Assembly (NCBI GenBank): GCA_030431775.1 | Contig: JAUIHW010000038.1 | Coordinates: 1-38,190, forward strand | Source of the DNA: Gammaproteobacteria bacterium | GTDB taxonomy: Bacteria > Pseudomonadota > Gammaproteobacteria > Pseudomonadales > JAUIET01 | Direction: 5' to 3' | Length of the DNA stretch: 38,190 nucleotides | Shown: piece after piece, positions 25,972 through 34,265 of the stretch | Layout: each line of letters begins with the position of its first letter | Numbering within the stretch: the stretch's first letter is position 1 | Made by a program: the position numbers and the translations under genes | The notes under the pieces: model-generated | What the model was told of the DNA's origin: nothing | Database searches by the model: none | What the model saw: only the letters and a program-made list of their open reading frames with translations

Positions 25972-26856
25972 ATGAGCCATTCGCATGCTAGCTGGACCTG
26001 CCTACGGATCGTCGGCCCGGACAGCCGTCAGTTCTTACAAGGACAGTTGACCAACGATGTTGAGCAAGTAACGTCGGGACAGGCTGGTCTGTTTGCGCTG
26101 TGTAACCCTAAAGGCCGTGTACTGGCAAACTTTCTCCTCGCCGTACCGCCAGACGCCGGGCGCGATGAGCTGCTGTTTGTGTTACCCAGCGACGCTCAGG
26201 AAATACTGGCGAACACGCTGGCCAAGTACATTGTGTTTTCCAAAGCCGAGCTGCAATCGAGTTGCGGCTGGCTGGCCCATACGGGACTGCTCGAACGCAG
26301 TACTCAAAACCTGCCAGCGGGGCAGGATTTCGCCTGCGTTGCGGGCCAAGATGGCCTGTTGCTGCGCCTGCAAGCCACGCGCGACGAGTTGCTCTGGCTC
26401 GCACATCAAGCAAGCCCCCAGCCGCCAGGCTGGCAGGCTCTTGACGAACAGGCCTGGCTACTGGCCATCATACGGTCCGGCCTGGGGTTTGTAAGCTCGG
26501 CAACCAGCGATCAGTTTCTGCCGCAAATGCTCAACATGGACCTGAATAAGGGGGTCAGCTTTACCAAGGGCTGCTATACCGGCCAGGAAATTGTGGCTCG
26601 AGCCAAGTACCGCGGACAGGTTAAGCGGCGAATGTACCGCCTGTTGCTCGACAGTGCCATTCCACCAGCGCCGGGAAGCGCTGTGCAAACCAATAGCAAG
26701 AGTGTGGGCACAGTCGTTTTATCGGCAAAAAACGAAGCCGGGCAATGCGAGCTATTGGCGGTTCTCTCAAACAGCAGCACAGATGGAGCACTGCACATCG
26801 GGCAAAACTCACTGACTCTGCTGGACCTGCCCTATCCGGTCAACGAACAACTTTGA
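25972..26856 (+). CDS. ygfZ: Folate-binding Fe-S cluster repair protein YgfZ
   Basis: 294 residues of the GcvT-like fold. The diagnostic motif KGCYTGQEIVAR, with the conserved cysteine, is present, as are the N-terminal GPDSRQFLQGQLTNDV and LCNPKGRVLANF. YgfZ uses folate to support assembly or repair of certain Fe-S enzymes. It diverges from sdhE-ygfX, as in many gammaproteobacteria. Its 3' end overlaps the M48 peptidase gene on the other strand by 17 bases. Confidence 0.94.
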   Translation: MSHSHASWTCLRIVGPDSRQFLQGQLTNDVEQVTSGQAGLFALCNPKGRVLANFLLAVPPDAGRDELLFVLPSDAQEILANTLAKYIVFSKAELQSSCGWLAHTGLLERSTQNLPAGQDFACVAGQDGLLLRLQATRDELLWLAHQASPQPPGWQALDEQAWLLAIIRSGLGFVSSATSDQFLPQMLNMDLNKGVSFTKGCYTGQEIVARAKYRGQVKRRMYRLLLDSAIPPAPGSAVQTNSKSVGTVVLSAKNEAGQCELLAVLSNSSTDGALHIGQNSLTLLDLPYPVNEQL

Positions 26857-28300
26857 GCCATTCGCCGACTTTGGGCTCTCCGTACGGGTAGTAGCCATTC
26901 AGCAACCGCAATTGTTCTTCGGCAAAATTCTTAATCGGACTGTTGGTCGCCAGCCCGGCAAAGGTGTCCCCGGCTTGGGCTTGATACCAGGTGATCTGGC
27001 GCGCCAGCGAGATCGACCGGTCATAATCCGTCAGCGGGCGAAAACTCCACAGGCTGGCCATGAACAAAGTGTCGTAAAAACTATTGTGTTTGCCTTTATC
27101 CACCTGGGCAACGAATAAAAAAGCTCGCCGCTTATGAAAGAGTACGGCAATGCGGCGGGTAGGGTATTTACCTTCTGCAGGCACGATGCCGGTAAAGCCA
27201 GGCAGCTTCTCGTCTCCCAGTACTTCACCCTGCTCCAGCGTGGTAAAACTGCGCTCCTTACGCAGGTACTCCTCCGGTGTCATCTCCTCGTCGCGCAAAC
27301 GCTTAACGCGCATTTGCATAACAGCGCCATCGCTCGTCCCGCGAGCCTGCACGATGGCCCCTTTGGAGCGGACTTCCCAGCCGCTGGGAAAAGCCACTGT
27401 AAAATCCATGGGCCGGTTGTAATAGCGGCTGCCAACTGTCCTGATATTCAAGGGGTTGTCGAGAAACTTGAAACCCTCCATACGGCGTTCGAACTCACCG
27501 TCCAGCCCACTGCGAACCTGTCCTTCTTCCAACTGACCGACCGCTTTGATGGCATTTTGTAGGCGCTTGTCATTGCGCGGGTGAGTGGAAAAAAGACCAT
27601 GGTAACCGCGAACCTCCTTTCCCAGAGCCTTGGCCTGCAGTCGATGGAAACGCTCGTGATCCTTCAGGGTTGAAACCATTTCGATTGCCGCTTCAGGGGG
27701 GTATCCGGCTGCCAGCATGTATCTTGCACCGAAAGCATCCGCCTCAAGCTCCATCTCCCTTCCATAACCCATTACCATTGCAGTGCCCGCGTACGCACCC
27801 ATTTGGTTAGTCGAATTGACAGCATTGCTGTTGCCCGTTGTCACACCGACGGCAACGGCAGCGATCGTCCGCAGGGCATTACTCCAGGCAGCCGAAGCCT
27901 TTTTCTTACGGCCATGCCCCCCGGTGACGTGGCCGATTTCATGGCCGATTACCGCCGCCAGCTGAGCTTCGGAACGCAAATAGGCCATCAGGCCAGTGTT
28001 CACATAGACAAAACCGCCCGGTGTTGCCAGTGCGTTAATTGTTGGGTCGTCAAGGACTGTAAAAGTCCAATCAATGTCAGGAAGTTCGCTGTGCGCAGCC
28101 AGTTTATTCCCCAAATCGGAAACGTATTTTTGCAGCTCTTCGTCGGGATAAGGCGGGTGCTGCTTGGTAATGTGCTCATAAAACTCCCGGCCTTCCTTGA
28201 TTTCCTTTTTGGAAAGCGCCCACGCGTCATCGGCGATTACCACCCAAGCAAGGAGCACAAAAAGAATTGGCAGCAAATTGAGTTTTTTCAAACGTAGCAT
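26840..28300 (-). CDS. Exported M48 family zinc metallopeptidase with LysM-like C-terminus
   Basis: 486 residues. A signal peptide ends near residue 28 (DAWA-LSK). The zinc-binding HExxH is IGHEIGHVTGGH, with His120, Glu121 and His124, and the third ligand region is REMELEADAFGARYM. These fit M48B periplasmic peptidases such as BepA or LoiP, which act in outer-membrane protein quality control. The last 50 residues (AGDTFAGLATN, then LRLLNGYYPYG and GEWLKVV) resemble a LysM module. A GGGGTGA site six bases before the ATG is only a few bases from the upstream lipoprotein gene, so it probably belongs to the large operon to its right. Confidence 0.88.
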   Translation of the reverse strand: MLRLKKLNLLPILFVLLAWVVIADDAWALSKKEIKEGREFYEHITKQHPPYPDEELQKYVSDLGNKLAAHSELPDIDWTFTVLDDPTINALATPGGFVYVNTGLMAYLRSEAQLAAVIGHEIGHVTGGHGRKKKASAAWSNALRTIAAVAVGVTTGNSNAVNSTNQMGAYAGTAMVMGYGREMELEADAFGARYMLAAGYPPEAAIEMVSTLKDHERFHRLQAKALGKEVRGYHGLFSTHPRNDKRLQNAIKAVGQLEEGQVRSGLDGEFERRMEGFKFLDNPLNIRTVGSRYYNRPMDFTVAFPSGWEVRSKGAIVQARGTSDGAVMQMRVKRLRDEEMTPEEYLRKERSFTTLEQGEVLGDEKLPGFTGIVPAEGKYPTRRIAVLFHKRRAFLFVAQVDKGKHNSFYDTLFMASLWSFRPLTDYDRSISLARQITWYQAQAGDTFAGLATNSPIKNFAEEQLRLLNGYYPYGEPKVGEWLKVVR

Positions 28301-28306
28301 GTTCAG

Positions 28307-28969
28307 TCACCCCGGAAACATCTGCTTAATCTGGTCCGCCAGACCATCACATACCGACGATTTCACACGGGCAATCAAAGGAATGGGCACAACCACGGCC
28401 GGCATATAGGACACGCCTTCAGCGGACGCGCTTAATTCGGCTACCGGCCGGTCGTCGCTGATATCCCAAATCGATACTTCGTATTCGCCGTCATCCTCCC
28501 AGGTACCAAATCCCAGGCAACCGGCGCCACCCACACCCACCGAACAGGAGATGCCACCGGCGCTGGCGCCCCGCACTGTTTTGCCATCCACCCAGACGAT
28601 GTACTGCAAGCCCATTTTCTGAATTTCATCACGAATCATCGGCCGGGCCAGAACCTGTTTAAGGCGCGGCAGCTGCAGAGGTGCCGTTCGCGGCTCAAAC
28701 CAGGGGTACAGGCGATCCTGAAACTCACGCTCGGTATATACCTGCATCTTGTTTTTGCCGCGGTTCAGGCGGTTGCCAATGCAATCCACGATGAATGGTT
28801 CGGTCACCATACCACTGGTATGCCGGCGGCCGAGTACAGCGATGGCCTTGTCGGTGGATAGGTCCACACTGTCACGCCGGTATTCGTCGATGGTTGTTGT
28901 GGTGCAGCCGGATAACACCAGCAAATTGACAACGACGATAGCCAGATAGCCGGTATTGATCCTGCTCAT
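28307..28969 (-). CDS. Lipoprotein of unknown function
   Basis: 220 residues. The signal peptide ends in the lipobox VLSGC with Cys22 as the lipidation site; Thr follows, which favours the outer membrane under the E. coli Lol rule. The mature part begins with a Thr run, then DKAIAVLGR, a basic region, and a Gly-rich stretch around GGISCSVGVGGAGCLGF that contains two cysteines. I do not recognise a family. An AAGGAG site lies eight bases before the start, and the ATGA overlap with the upstream lipoprotein gene indicates coupled translation. It is part of the ExbB/VWA operon. Confidence 0.72.
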   Translation of the reverse strand: MSRINTGYLAIVVVNLLVLSGCTTTTIDEYRRDSVDLSTDKAIAVLGRRHTSGMVTEPFIVDCIGNRLNRGKNKMQVYTEREFQDRLYPWFEPRTAPLQLPRLKQVLARPMIRDEIQKMGLQYIVWVDGKTVRGASAGGISCSVGVGGAGCLGFGTWEDDGEYEVSIWDISDDRPVAELSASAEGVSYMPAVVVPIPLIARVKSSVCDGLADQIKQMFPG

Positions 28970-30015
28970 TCGCCATTCTCCTTATTATTAGCTGACACGG
29001 TACCGACAACACTCCCGGTTGCGCCAGAACCAGCGTCAATATTCAACTCCGTTTTGCTACGGCGCGCCTCGCGCCCCTGAAGCCAACGTTGCAAAGCCGG
29101 CTGGTGGCGCAGCCCCGTGGAAAAGGCAGCCCCGCAATCGCGCAAGGCCATCTGGGTGGCCGCGTGCAAAGCGGCTTCGGCCGACTTCATAAATGCACCG
29201 GGTGTTTTTCCGTAACTGGGCACATCCCAATCAAGTACCAGGTCTGCATTGCGATCGTAAATCTTGAAGTTGTATTGCAACCAGATTTCATAGACCTGAA
29301 GCCGGGTTGATTTGGGTGTGGTGTACTGAAGGTCCTTGATCGCAGGCACCAGGTAAAGCTCCAGGCCCTCCGGAAAGCTGGCGGCGTCCAAACCGTCTAA
29401 CAGGCTGGCCTGCTGAAACACTGGCGGAAACACGGTGCGCACCAAGCGGCTTTGTGCAGCACCTAGATCAACCCGCATTTTCAGACGTGGCGGGTCTGCA
29501 TTTTGCGATGCGGACACGGATGCGGATTCGATTTCGGTTTCGGTTTCGGTTTCGGTTTCGGATTTTGTCTCAGAGCTTGTTGCTACCTCCCCGGCCTCGG
29601 CGCTATCACTTTGCCCACTACTGGCCACATCAGCAGACCCGGTGGCGCTGTCAACTTCGGCTGTTCCTTCCGTTTCTGTCGCCTCTTGCGCTTCGTCTTT
29701 AGGCGCTTGTTTGCCCTTCCCTTTGCCAGCAGGTTTCTTCTTAGCAGCTTTGCCTTTTTTTGGCTGACGCAATTCGTATTCCTCAAAGGCAAAACGGGCA
29801 AATTCTTGAGGAATGTAGATGCCCATGTGCACCGGCAACTGCTCCACCAGGGGGCGGGGAAATTCCTGGTCAGCCTCAACCTCCACTTTGGTAGTGCTCG
29901 CGCAGGCCTGCAACACGCCCAGCACGATAAGCACGGCTAGGACTTTTCCAGCGGGTTGGCTAATCCACATGCAGCTTCTCTGAATACTCATTGTTCCATT
30001 GGGGCAGTTTAACAT
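28966..30015 (-). CDS. Lipoprotein with Lys-rich and Glu/Thr-repeat region
   Basis: 349 residues from the ATG at 30015, which has an AAGGTG site; internal ATGs at residues 9 and 16 would give a more usual signal length. The lipobox is VLQAC with Cys38. A basic stretch rich in Lys, Ala and Pro (about residues 85-110) is followed by an acidic low-complexity region with repeated Glu-Thr pairs. The C-terminal half is globular and contains EIWLQYNFKIYDRNADLVLDWDVPSYGKTPG, which resembles outer-membrane lipoprotein assembly folds only in general character. I do not recognise a family. It lies between the second VWA gene and another lipoprotein gene in one operon. Confidence 0.7.
   Translation of the reverse strand: MLNCPNGTMSIQRSCMWISQPAGKVLAVLIVLGVLQACASTTKVEVEADQEFPRPLVEQLPVHMGIYIPQEFARFAFEEYELRQPKKGKAAKKKPAGKGKGKQAPKDEAQEATETEGTAEVDSATGSADVASSGQSDSAEAGEVATSSETKSETETETETEIESASVSASQNADPPRLKMRVDLGAAQSRLVRTVFPPVFQQASLLDGLDAASFPEGLELYLVPAIKDLQYTTPKSTRLQVYEIWLQYNFKIYDRNADLVLDWDVPSYGKTPGAFMKSAEAALHAATQMALRDCGAAFSTGLRHQPALQRWLQGREARRSKTELNIDAGSGATGSVVGTVSANNKENGE
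29532..29561 (-). repeat. Five tandem copies of a hexamer inside the lipoprotein gene
   Basis: Five perfect copies of TTTCGG on the plus strand read as GAAACC-phase repeats on the coding strand and encode alternating Glu and Thr. Degenerate copies flank them. Changes in copy number would be in frame and alter only linker length. Confidence 0.8.
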
Positions 30016-30035
30016 TTGACACCTTTTCAGCCGAT

Positions 30036-31031
30036 TTATTCCGGCACCAGGCCAACAAAGCTACCGCCGTTGCGGTAGCTCATTTCCCGCATCAGATGGG
30101 CGAAGCGGGTGGGCGAACTGCCCGGGTTCAGGCGTCTGCTGACCAAATGCGGAAAACCCACTGCGTGGATACGCACCAGCCGCTTGCCATCTTCCACTTC
30201 CAAATTGATTCGATCAATCGTCATCAAAACCCGCTCGATCGAGCCGCTGGAGAAATCATCACCATAGACAAATAAACTGATCTTCTTACCCGGCTCGTAA
30301 AAGGTTCGTACGGCTGCTTCCACACCTTCTACCGGGCTACTGTTGCTGAAGGGAGTCCAGGTCTGCAGGCTGCGGACAATCGCCCGGCGTAGATGAGGCT
30401 CATCGTCCATCCAACGCTGGCGATACTTGGTGAACATGTAATGCCCCATATCATTCATGATCTGTATGCCTTTGACTTCCGGGTAGACATCAAGCGTGGC
30501 AATGATCTCGCGCTGCAGTCGTGCCCAGGCTGACTGCACCATGGAACCCGACGTGTCGATAATGAAAATCAGATACTCACTATCGACCGGAATGCCACCA
30601 ATCAAATCATTGCTCCGCTGTGAAGTCTGCCCAAGCAGGCGTTCCATCTCTTCCGTCAGTGTTTGCCTGGCTGCTGCCAGCTCCCCGGCCAGCACAGTGT
30701 TTACATCCGAATCGTCGTCAGTCGCATTGAATTCTCCTTTCAGCGTGGAAAGTTCCCCTTGTAACTGGGCGACGTAGCGCTTTATGCGGACCAGTTCATC
30801 GCGTTTTGCAGTCAGCTGCAGTGCGCTATCGCGAGCATCGCCACGCACTTCAAATAGCTGATCCTGCAATTCTGCAATCCCCGCTTCGCTGCTTTCCGGG
30901 GTTTCAATCAGGGCGGCCGGGTCCATGATTTTAGTAATCAGCAACAATAAAATAATCGCACCGAAACCGCAGGAAATTACATCCAGGAAGGCGATATTCA
31001 TATCCTCATTAGGGCGTTTGCGCAGTTTCAT
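30036..31031 (-). CDS. Membrane-anchored VWA protein with ExbD/TolR-like N-terminal helix (second of two)
   Basis: 331 residues from the ATG at 31031, which overlaps the previous stop by ATGA; the TTG at 31037 is rejected. A short basic N-terminus is followed by one helix, MNIAFLDVISCGFGAIILLLL, with Asp17 at the helix start, as in the ExbD/TolR NxTPxIDVxxxLLI pattern. A helical, probably coiled-coil region spans about 48-140. A von Willebrand A domain follows with the MIDAS start DTSGSM at 159-164. Other MIDAS positions are less standard: FSNSSPVEG and FVYGDDFSS. Topology should be N-in, with the VWA domain in the periplasm. It is paired with the paralogue directly upstream. Confidence 0.82.
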   Translation of the reverse strand: MKLRKRPNEDMNIAFLDVISCGFGAIILLLLITKIMDPAALIETPESSEAGIAELQDQLFEVRGDARDSALQLTAKRDELVRIKRYVAQLQGELSTLKGEFNATDDDSDVNTVLAGELAAARQTLTEEMERLLGQTSQRSNDLIGGIPVDSEYLIFIIDTSGSMVQSAWARLQREIIATLDVYPEVKGIQIMNDMGHYMFTKYRQRWMDDEPHLRRAIVRSLQTWTPFSNSSPVEGVEAAVRTFYEPGKKISLFVYGDDFSSGSIERVLMTIDRINLEVEDGKRLVRIHAVGFPHLVSRRLNPGSSPTRFAHLMREMSYRNGGSFVGLVPE

Positions 31032-32110
31032 GGCCAATCCCTCGACGGGCTCATAAAGGCACCGTTAGTGCGAATAGCAAGATTCCAGTAGGCGGCGGCA
31101 GCCACCGGGTCACCTTCCATCGGTGCCAGAATGACACTGACTGGGATACCCTCGGGTAAGGCCCGCAGCGCGCTTTCAAAAAACTTCAAGCGCTTTTCAG
31201 CATTCACCTTGCCACTGCCGGCCTTTGCGCCCTGAGTGGGCAGACCATCCGTGATCAGAATAATATTATCTGGCTGGGTCACAAAGCGATCAACGGCTTC
31301 AAAGGCCTTCACCAGACTGGTGCCACCGGTTGGAACCAGGCGACGAACCTCATCCATGGCCTCTTCCAGCAAGGGCGTGTCGGCCACACTCAACCACTCG
31401 GCTTCAGTACCCTTTAGCACCGGCCAAACCTCGGTATTAAACGCATAGATCTGGTATAGACTTTCGTTCGGCAGCTGAGCAGTCAGCCAGTCCATGGTAC
31501 CTACCATCGACTGCCATTTCGGAGCCCCCCTCCGCTTCTCCGGTGGCAGGTTGCGCAGGCGAAGAATGTTGACCACCGTACGGTCTAACATGCTGGCCGA
31601 GGCATCCAGAAGGATCAGAATCCGATCACCGCCAACCCGCAAACCGGTCAGGTATTGACGCTCACCTTCACCATAAATAAAGCGCGAGCGTCGGCCCTGG
31701 CCTTCCTCTGCGGCTGAACGCAGGCGATCCAGTTTTTCCTCAAGATTTTTGATTTCAGTTTTAAGCTGTTTGATATGTTCCAGTTTGGCCAGGCTTTCAG
31801 CGTCTTCCTCGGCCAACTCCTCCTTAAGCTTGGCGACTTCCCGCTGCAGGCGTTGCGAGACACCGCTAATTTCAGTGATTTCCTGTTCAACCTCCTGCTG
31901 CGAATTGAGGGCTTCTACAATCAGACGCTGTTCGCGCTCGATATCCTCTTCCAGCAGCCGCGCCTCGGCCAGTTCGGCATTTTCAGTGGTGTTTTGCAGG
32001 GTACTCGACGCGTGGTCGACGATCAGAAAAATTAAAACCACCGCACCAAAGCCACAGGACATCACGTCCAGAAAGGACAGGTTGAAAGTTTGCGATAAGC
32101 GCTTACGTTT
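31028..32110 (-). CDS. Membrane-anchored VWA protein with ExbD/TolR-like N-terminal helix (first of two)
   Basis: 360 residues from the ATG at 32110, eight bases inside the end of the upstream gene; the GTG at 32131 is rejected. The N-terminal helix NLSFLDVMSCGFGAVVLIFL carries Asp16 and nearly repeats the helix of the downstream paralogue. A long charged segment at about 45-140 has heptad character and should form a coiled coil. The VWA domain has a full set of MIDAS elements: DASAS at 170-174, PTGGTSL and LITDGLP. The arrangement resembles MotB or ExbD with a VWA domain in place of the peptidoglycan- or TonB-binding part. It sits two genes downstream of the ExbB-like channel gene. Confidence 0.83.
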   Translation of the reverse strand, partial: KRKRLSQTFNLSFLDVMSCGFGAVVLIFLIVDHASSTLQNTTENAELAEARLLEEDIEREQRLIVEALNSQQEVEQEITEISGVSQRLQREVAKLKEELAEEDAESLAKLEHIKQLKTEIKNLEEKLDRLRSAAEEGQGRRSRFIYGEGERQYLTGLRVGGDRILILLDASASMLDRTVVNILRLRNLPPEKRRGAPKWQSMVGTMDWLTAQLPNESLYQIYAFNTEVWPVLKGTEAEWLSVADTPLLEEAMDEVRRLVPTGGTSLVKAFEAVDRFVTQPDNIILITDGLPTQGAKAGSGKVNAEKRLKFFESALRALPEGIPVSVILAPMEGDPVAAAAYWNLAIRTNGAFMSPSRDWP

Positions 32111-33443
32111 CATCGCCGGTACCGGCCACACTGATCAGGCGCAACTCAGCGCCCTCTTCGGCAAGCTGCACATAATCGCCGCGTGATAAACGACAGCTGA
32201 CCTCAGCCAGCGCTTCGCCGTTTACCCAGGCGGGATGGTTATCCAGACGCGCTAATTCCCAGCCGGTTTCTGCTGTACGAAGCACTGCAACGGCAGCCGC
32301 ACCGCTGTTTCTGGACCACACAATCGCCGATCCCAGGCAGTTCAGATAGATCGGGCCAGCAGCCAAATCATGGGCCGTGTTATCCAGCAGAAAATGACTG
32401 CCCTTGCGCAAACCCGCAGACTTAGCTGAGGGAACCACCCCTGGGCCGCGTTGACCGGTGACAGCGCCCTGCTCCAGCAGTGGCAAACGGGTAATGAAGG
32501 GCAAGGTTTCGGTATTGGAACAAATACGTTGCTGCTGGACAGCGATCGCCTGAGTCACCTGATTGGCACTCAGAGTGAGCAACCTCGAGTCGTTTAAGGT
32601 AAGGCCCGGCAAGCCCGCCAGTCGATGGCTCAGCAATATCTGCTCTACTGGCCGCTTGAGCCTGGCTACCCGTTCGAGCAATTGCGTCTGCAATGCGACA
32701 ACCGGCGCTAACAAATCGGCCCGATGTATCTTTACCTGGTGCTTGTTGAGCAATTGAAACTCGAACAGATCAGCTTCTTGCTGTTGTGCGATACTCGCTG
32801 GAAATTCGCTCCACAGCTGCTGCTCCACTGCGGCATCATGCAAGGGGTTATAGCGACACTGCTGGATGAATGCCTCAGCGATAATACGCACCCATTTCTC
32901 GTGAAGCGACAATAAGCCTAGGCGTTCAATGCTCTGGGACTCTGTGCGCACTACCTGCCCATCCTCGATCATGAAAGCACCCAGTACCAGTTGGTGAAGA
33001 TGCAGATCGCAGAACACGCCGTTGCCAGTGGCCACTGTACTGGCAGCGGCCACCGCTTGATCAACCAGCCCGACCGCATCAAAATCGCAGGGCTTCACCA
33101 CGCCGAGCAGAACCGACATATGCTCGGCGGTATAACTTGGCGGAACCACAAAAACACAGCGATCCGGTGAGCCCGCGTCCGCATGCGCATACTGAAGAAA
33201 ACGGTAGGCAAGGTCAGCGTGGTGGCGCGCATAAGGATGCAGCTCAGGGGTTTCAACGAGACTGAGCTGCTGAATAAAGCGACTGTTGATCAGCAAAGGA
33301 TGTAATCTTGCCTGAGCCTGCGCCATGGTGCCAAATACCAGACCCCCGTCTTGCAAAAGGGCATAGGCCGGGGTTTGCGAGACCCGATCGGCAACCCAGA
33401 TCGGCAGATCAATGTCATTGATTTCTACAACCGCATCGTACAT
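32103..33443 (-). CDS. Degenerate Hsp70/actin-fold-like protein with possible FHA-like C-terminus
   Basis: 446 residues from the ATG at 33443, just after the ExbB-like gene stop; a GTG at 33455 is also possible. I do not recognise a named family. The first 200 residues follow the Hsp70/actin order: a first strand pair (VVEINDIDLPIWV), then TPAYALLQDGGLVFGTMAQAQAR, then CVFVVPPSYTAEHMSVLLG leading to VGLVDQAVAAAS, then FCDLHLHQLVLGAF. In true Hsp70s these would be the phosphate-1 loop, the VGxxAxxQ segment, the AVITVPA strand, the EPTAAA helix and the DLGGGT loop. Both glycine-rich phosphate loops are missing, so ATP binding is doubtful. The last 95 residues (VNGEALAEVSCRLSRGDYVQL) recall an FHA-like beta fold. 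No membrane segment is seen. Confidence 0.55.
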   Translation of the reverse strand: MYDAVVEINDIDLPIWVADRVSQTPAYALLQDGGLVFGTMAQAQARLHPLLINSRFIQQLSLVETPELHPYARHHADLAYRFLQYAHADAGSPDRCVFVVPPSYTAEHMSVLLGVVKPCDFDAVGLVDQAVAAASTVATGNGVFCDLHLHQLVLGAFMIEDGQVVRTESQSIERLGLLSLHEKWVRIIAEAFIQQCRYNPLHDAAVEQQLWSEFPASIAQQQEADLFEFQLLNKHQVKIHRADLLAPVVALQTQLLERVARLKRPVEQILLSHRLAGLPGLTLNDSRLLTLSANQVTQAIAVQQQRICSNTETLPFITRLPLLEQGAVTGQRGPGVVPSAKSAGLRKGSHFLLDNTAHDLAAGPIYLNCLGSAIVWSRNSGAAAVAVLRTAETGWELARLDNHPAWVNGEALAEVSCRLSRGDYVQLAEEGAELRLISVAGTGDET

Positions 33444-33444
33444 G

Positions 33445-34251
33445 TCAGGAACCACCTTGCACTTGCAGGTGCGGCATCAGGTTGGTGTCGCAGTATTTCT
33501 GGCTGTCCAACACCAGGCGCTCCTGTAATAATTGCAGCTGATGCATTAGGAACATTATCAAGATGCTCACCACCAATGCGACAAAGGTGGAGTTAAACGC
33601 CACTCCGAGACTTGCGGTTACTCCGGCAATATCCCCCTGCACCGCCTGATGCGCTTGACCAAGTGCCGAGCCGATGCCACGTACCGTGCCAATAAAACCA
33701 ATTGACGGAATCGCCCAGGCAATGTAGCGGACCATGGCTAGCTCAGAATCCAGACGATCGGCTTCACTCTCACACACTTCCTTAATGGCGGTGGCAACAT
33801 CCTGAATGCTGCGAGTAGAGCCAAAGCGCTGCAAACCAGTCAGCAACGCACGCGGCAATAGGCTTTCTCGTTCCGGTTCGGGCAGTGCCTGCAGGGCGCG
33901 TGAATGATCACGGGCGTCCTCTGGCAAAACGCTGGTGCCGGCATTTATATTCAACAATTTGCGCGCCAGCATATCGCGGTCGTCGCGAATATTGCGAGCC
34001 TTATACCCCATGATGGCAATCGCCCACAACGCGAGAATGAAACAGGTTTCTTGCTCATAGTCCTTGATGACCACATACAGTGAACGGGATGGCACATAAT
34101 CTCCACCCTGTTCAGCAAGCAGAGCCTGTTCTTGCAGGATACGATCCGCATTCGGCCTGACCAGACCTACATAGATGGTGTGCACAATAATCACGGCCAA
34201 TAGCAACGCTGTTAGCTGATAGAGAAATTCGCTACGGAGATTGTCTTTCAT
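33445..34251 (-). CDS. MotA/TolQ/ExbB-type proton channel subunit
   Basis: 268 residues with four predicted membrane helices at about 11-30, 68-84, 176-197 and 212-236, and a cytoplasmic loop between the second and third. The last two helices carry the family signature: WAIPSIGFIGTVRGIGSALGQ, then GVTASLGVAFNSTFVALVVSI. In ExbB, TolQ and MotA this region lines a proton path and partners a single-helix protein with a conserved Asp. Here such partners are encoded two and three genes downstream as the VWA fusions. An AGGA site lies about nine bases before the ATG. No tonB, tolR or motB gene is nearby, so a standard Ton, Tol or flagellar role is unlikely. Confidence 0.86.
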   Translation of the reverse strand: MKDNLRSEFLYQLTALLLAVIIVHTIYVGLVRPNADRILQEQALLAEQGGDYVPSRSLYVVIKDYEQETCFILALWAIAIMGYKARNIRDDRDMLARKLLNINAGTSVLPEDARDHSRALQALPEPERESLLPRALLTGLQRFGSTRSIQDVATAIKEVCESEADRLDSELAMVRYIAWAIPSIGFIGTVRGIGSALGQAHQAVQGDIAGVTASLGVAFNSTFVALVVSILIMFLMHQLQLLQERLVLDSQKYCDTNLMPHLQVQGGS

Positions 34252-34265
34252 ACCTGCATTTCCTG

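Noticed and set aside
29503-29940. Phe/Gly-repeat protein on the plus strand
   Set aside because: It is the antisense reading of the hexamer repeat in the lipoprotein gene; the lipoprotein frame has a signal peptide, lipobox, ribosome binding site and operon context.
33445-34251. Assignment of the channel gene as a Zorya ZorA or as flagellar motA
   Set aside because: ZorA has a long C-terminal tail and partners zorB, zorC and zorD, none of which is seen. No motB with an OmpA-like domain is present.
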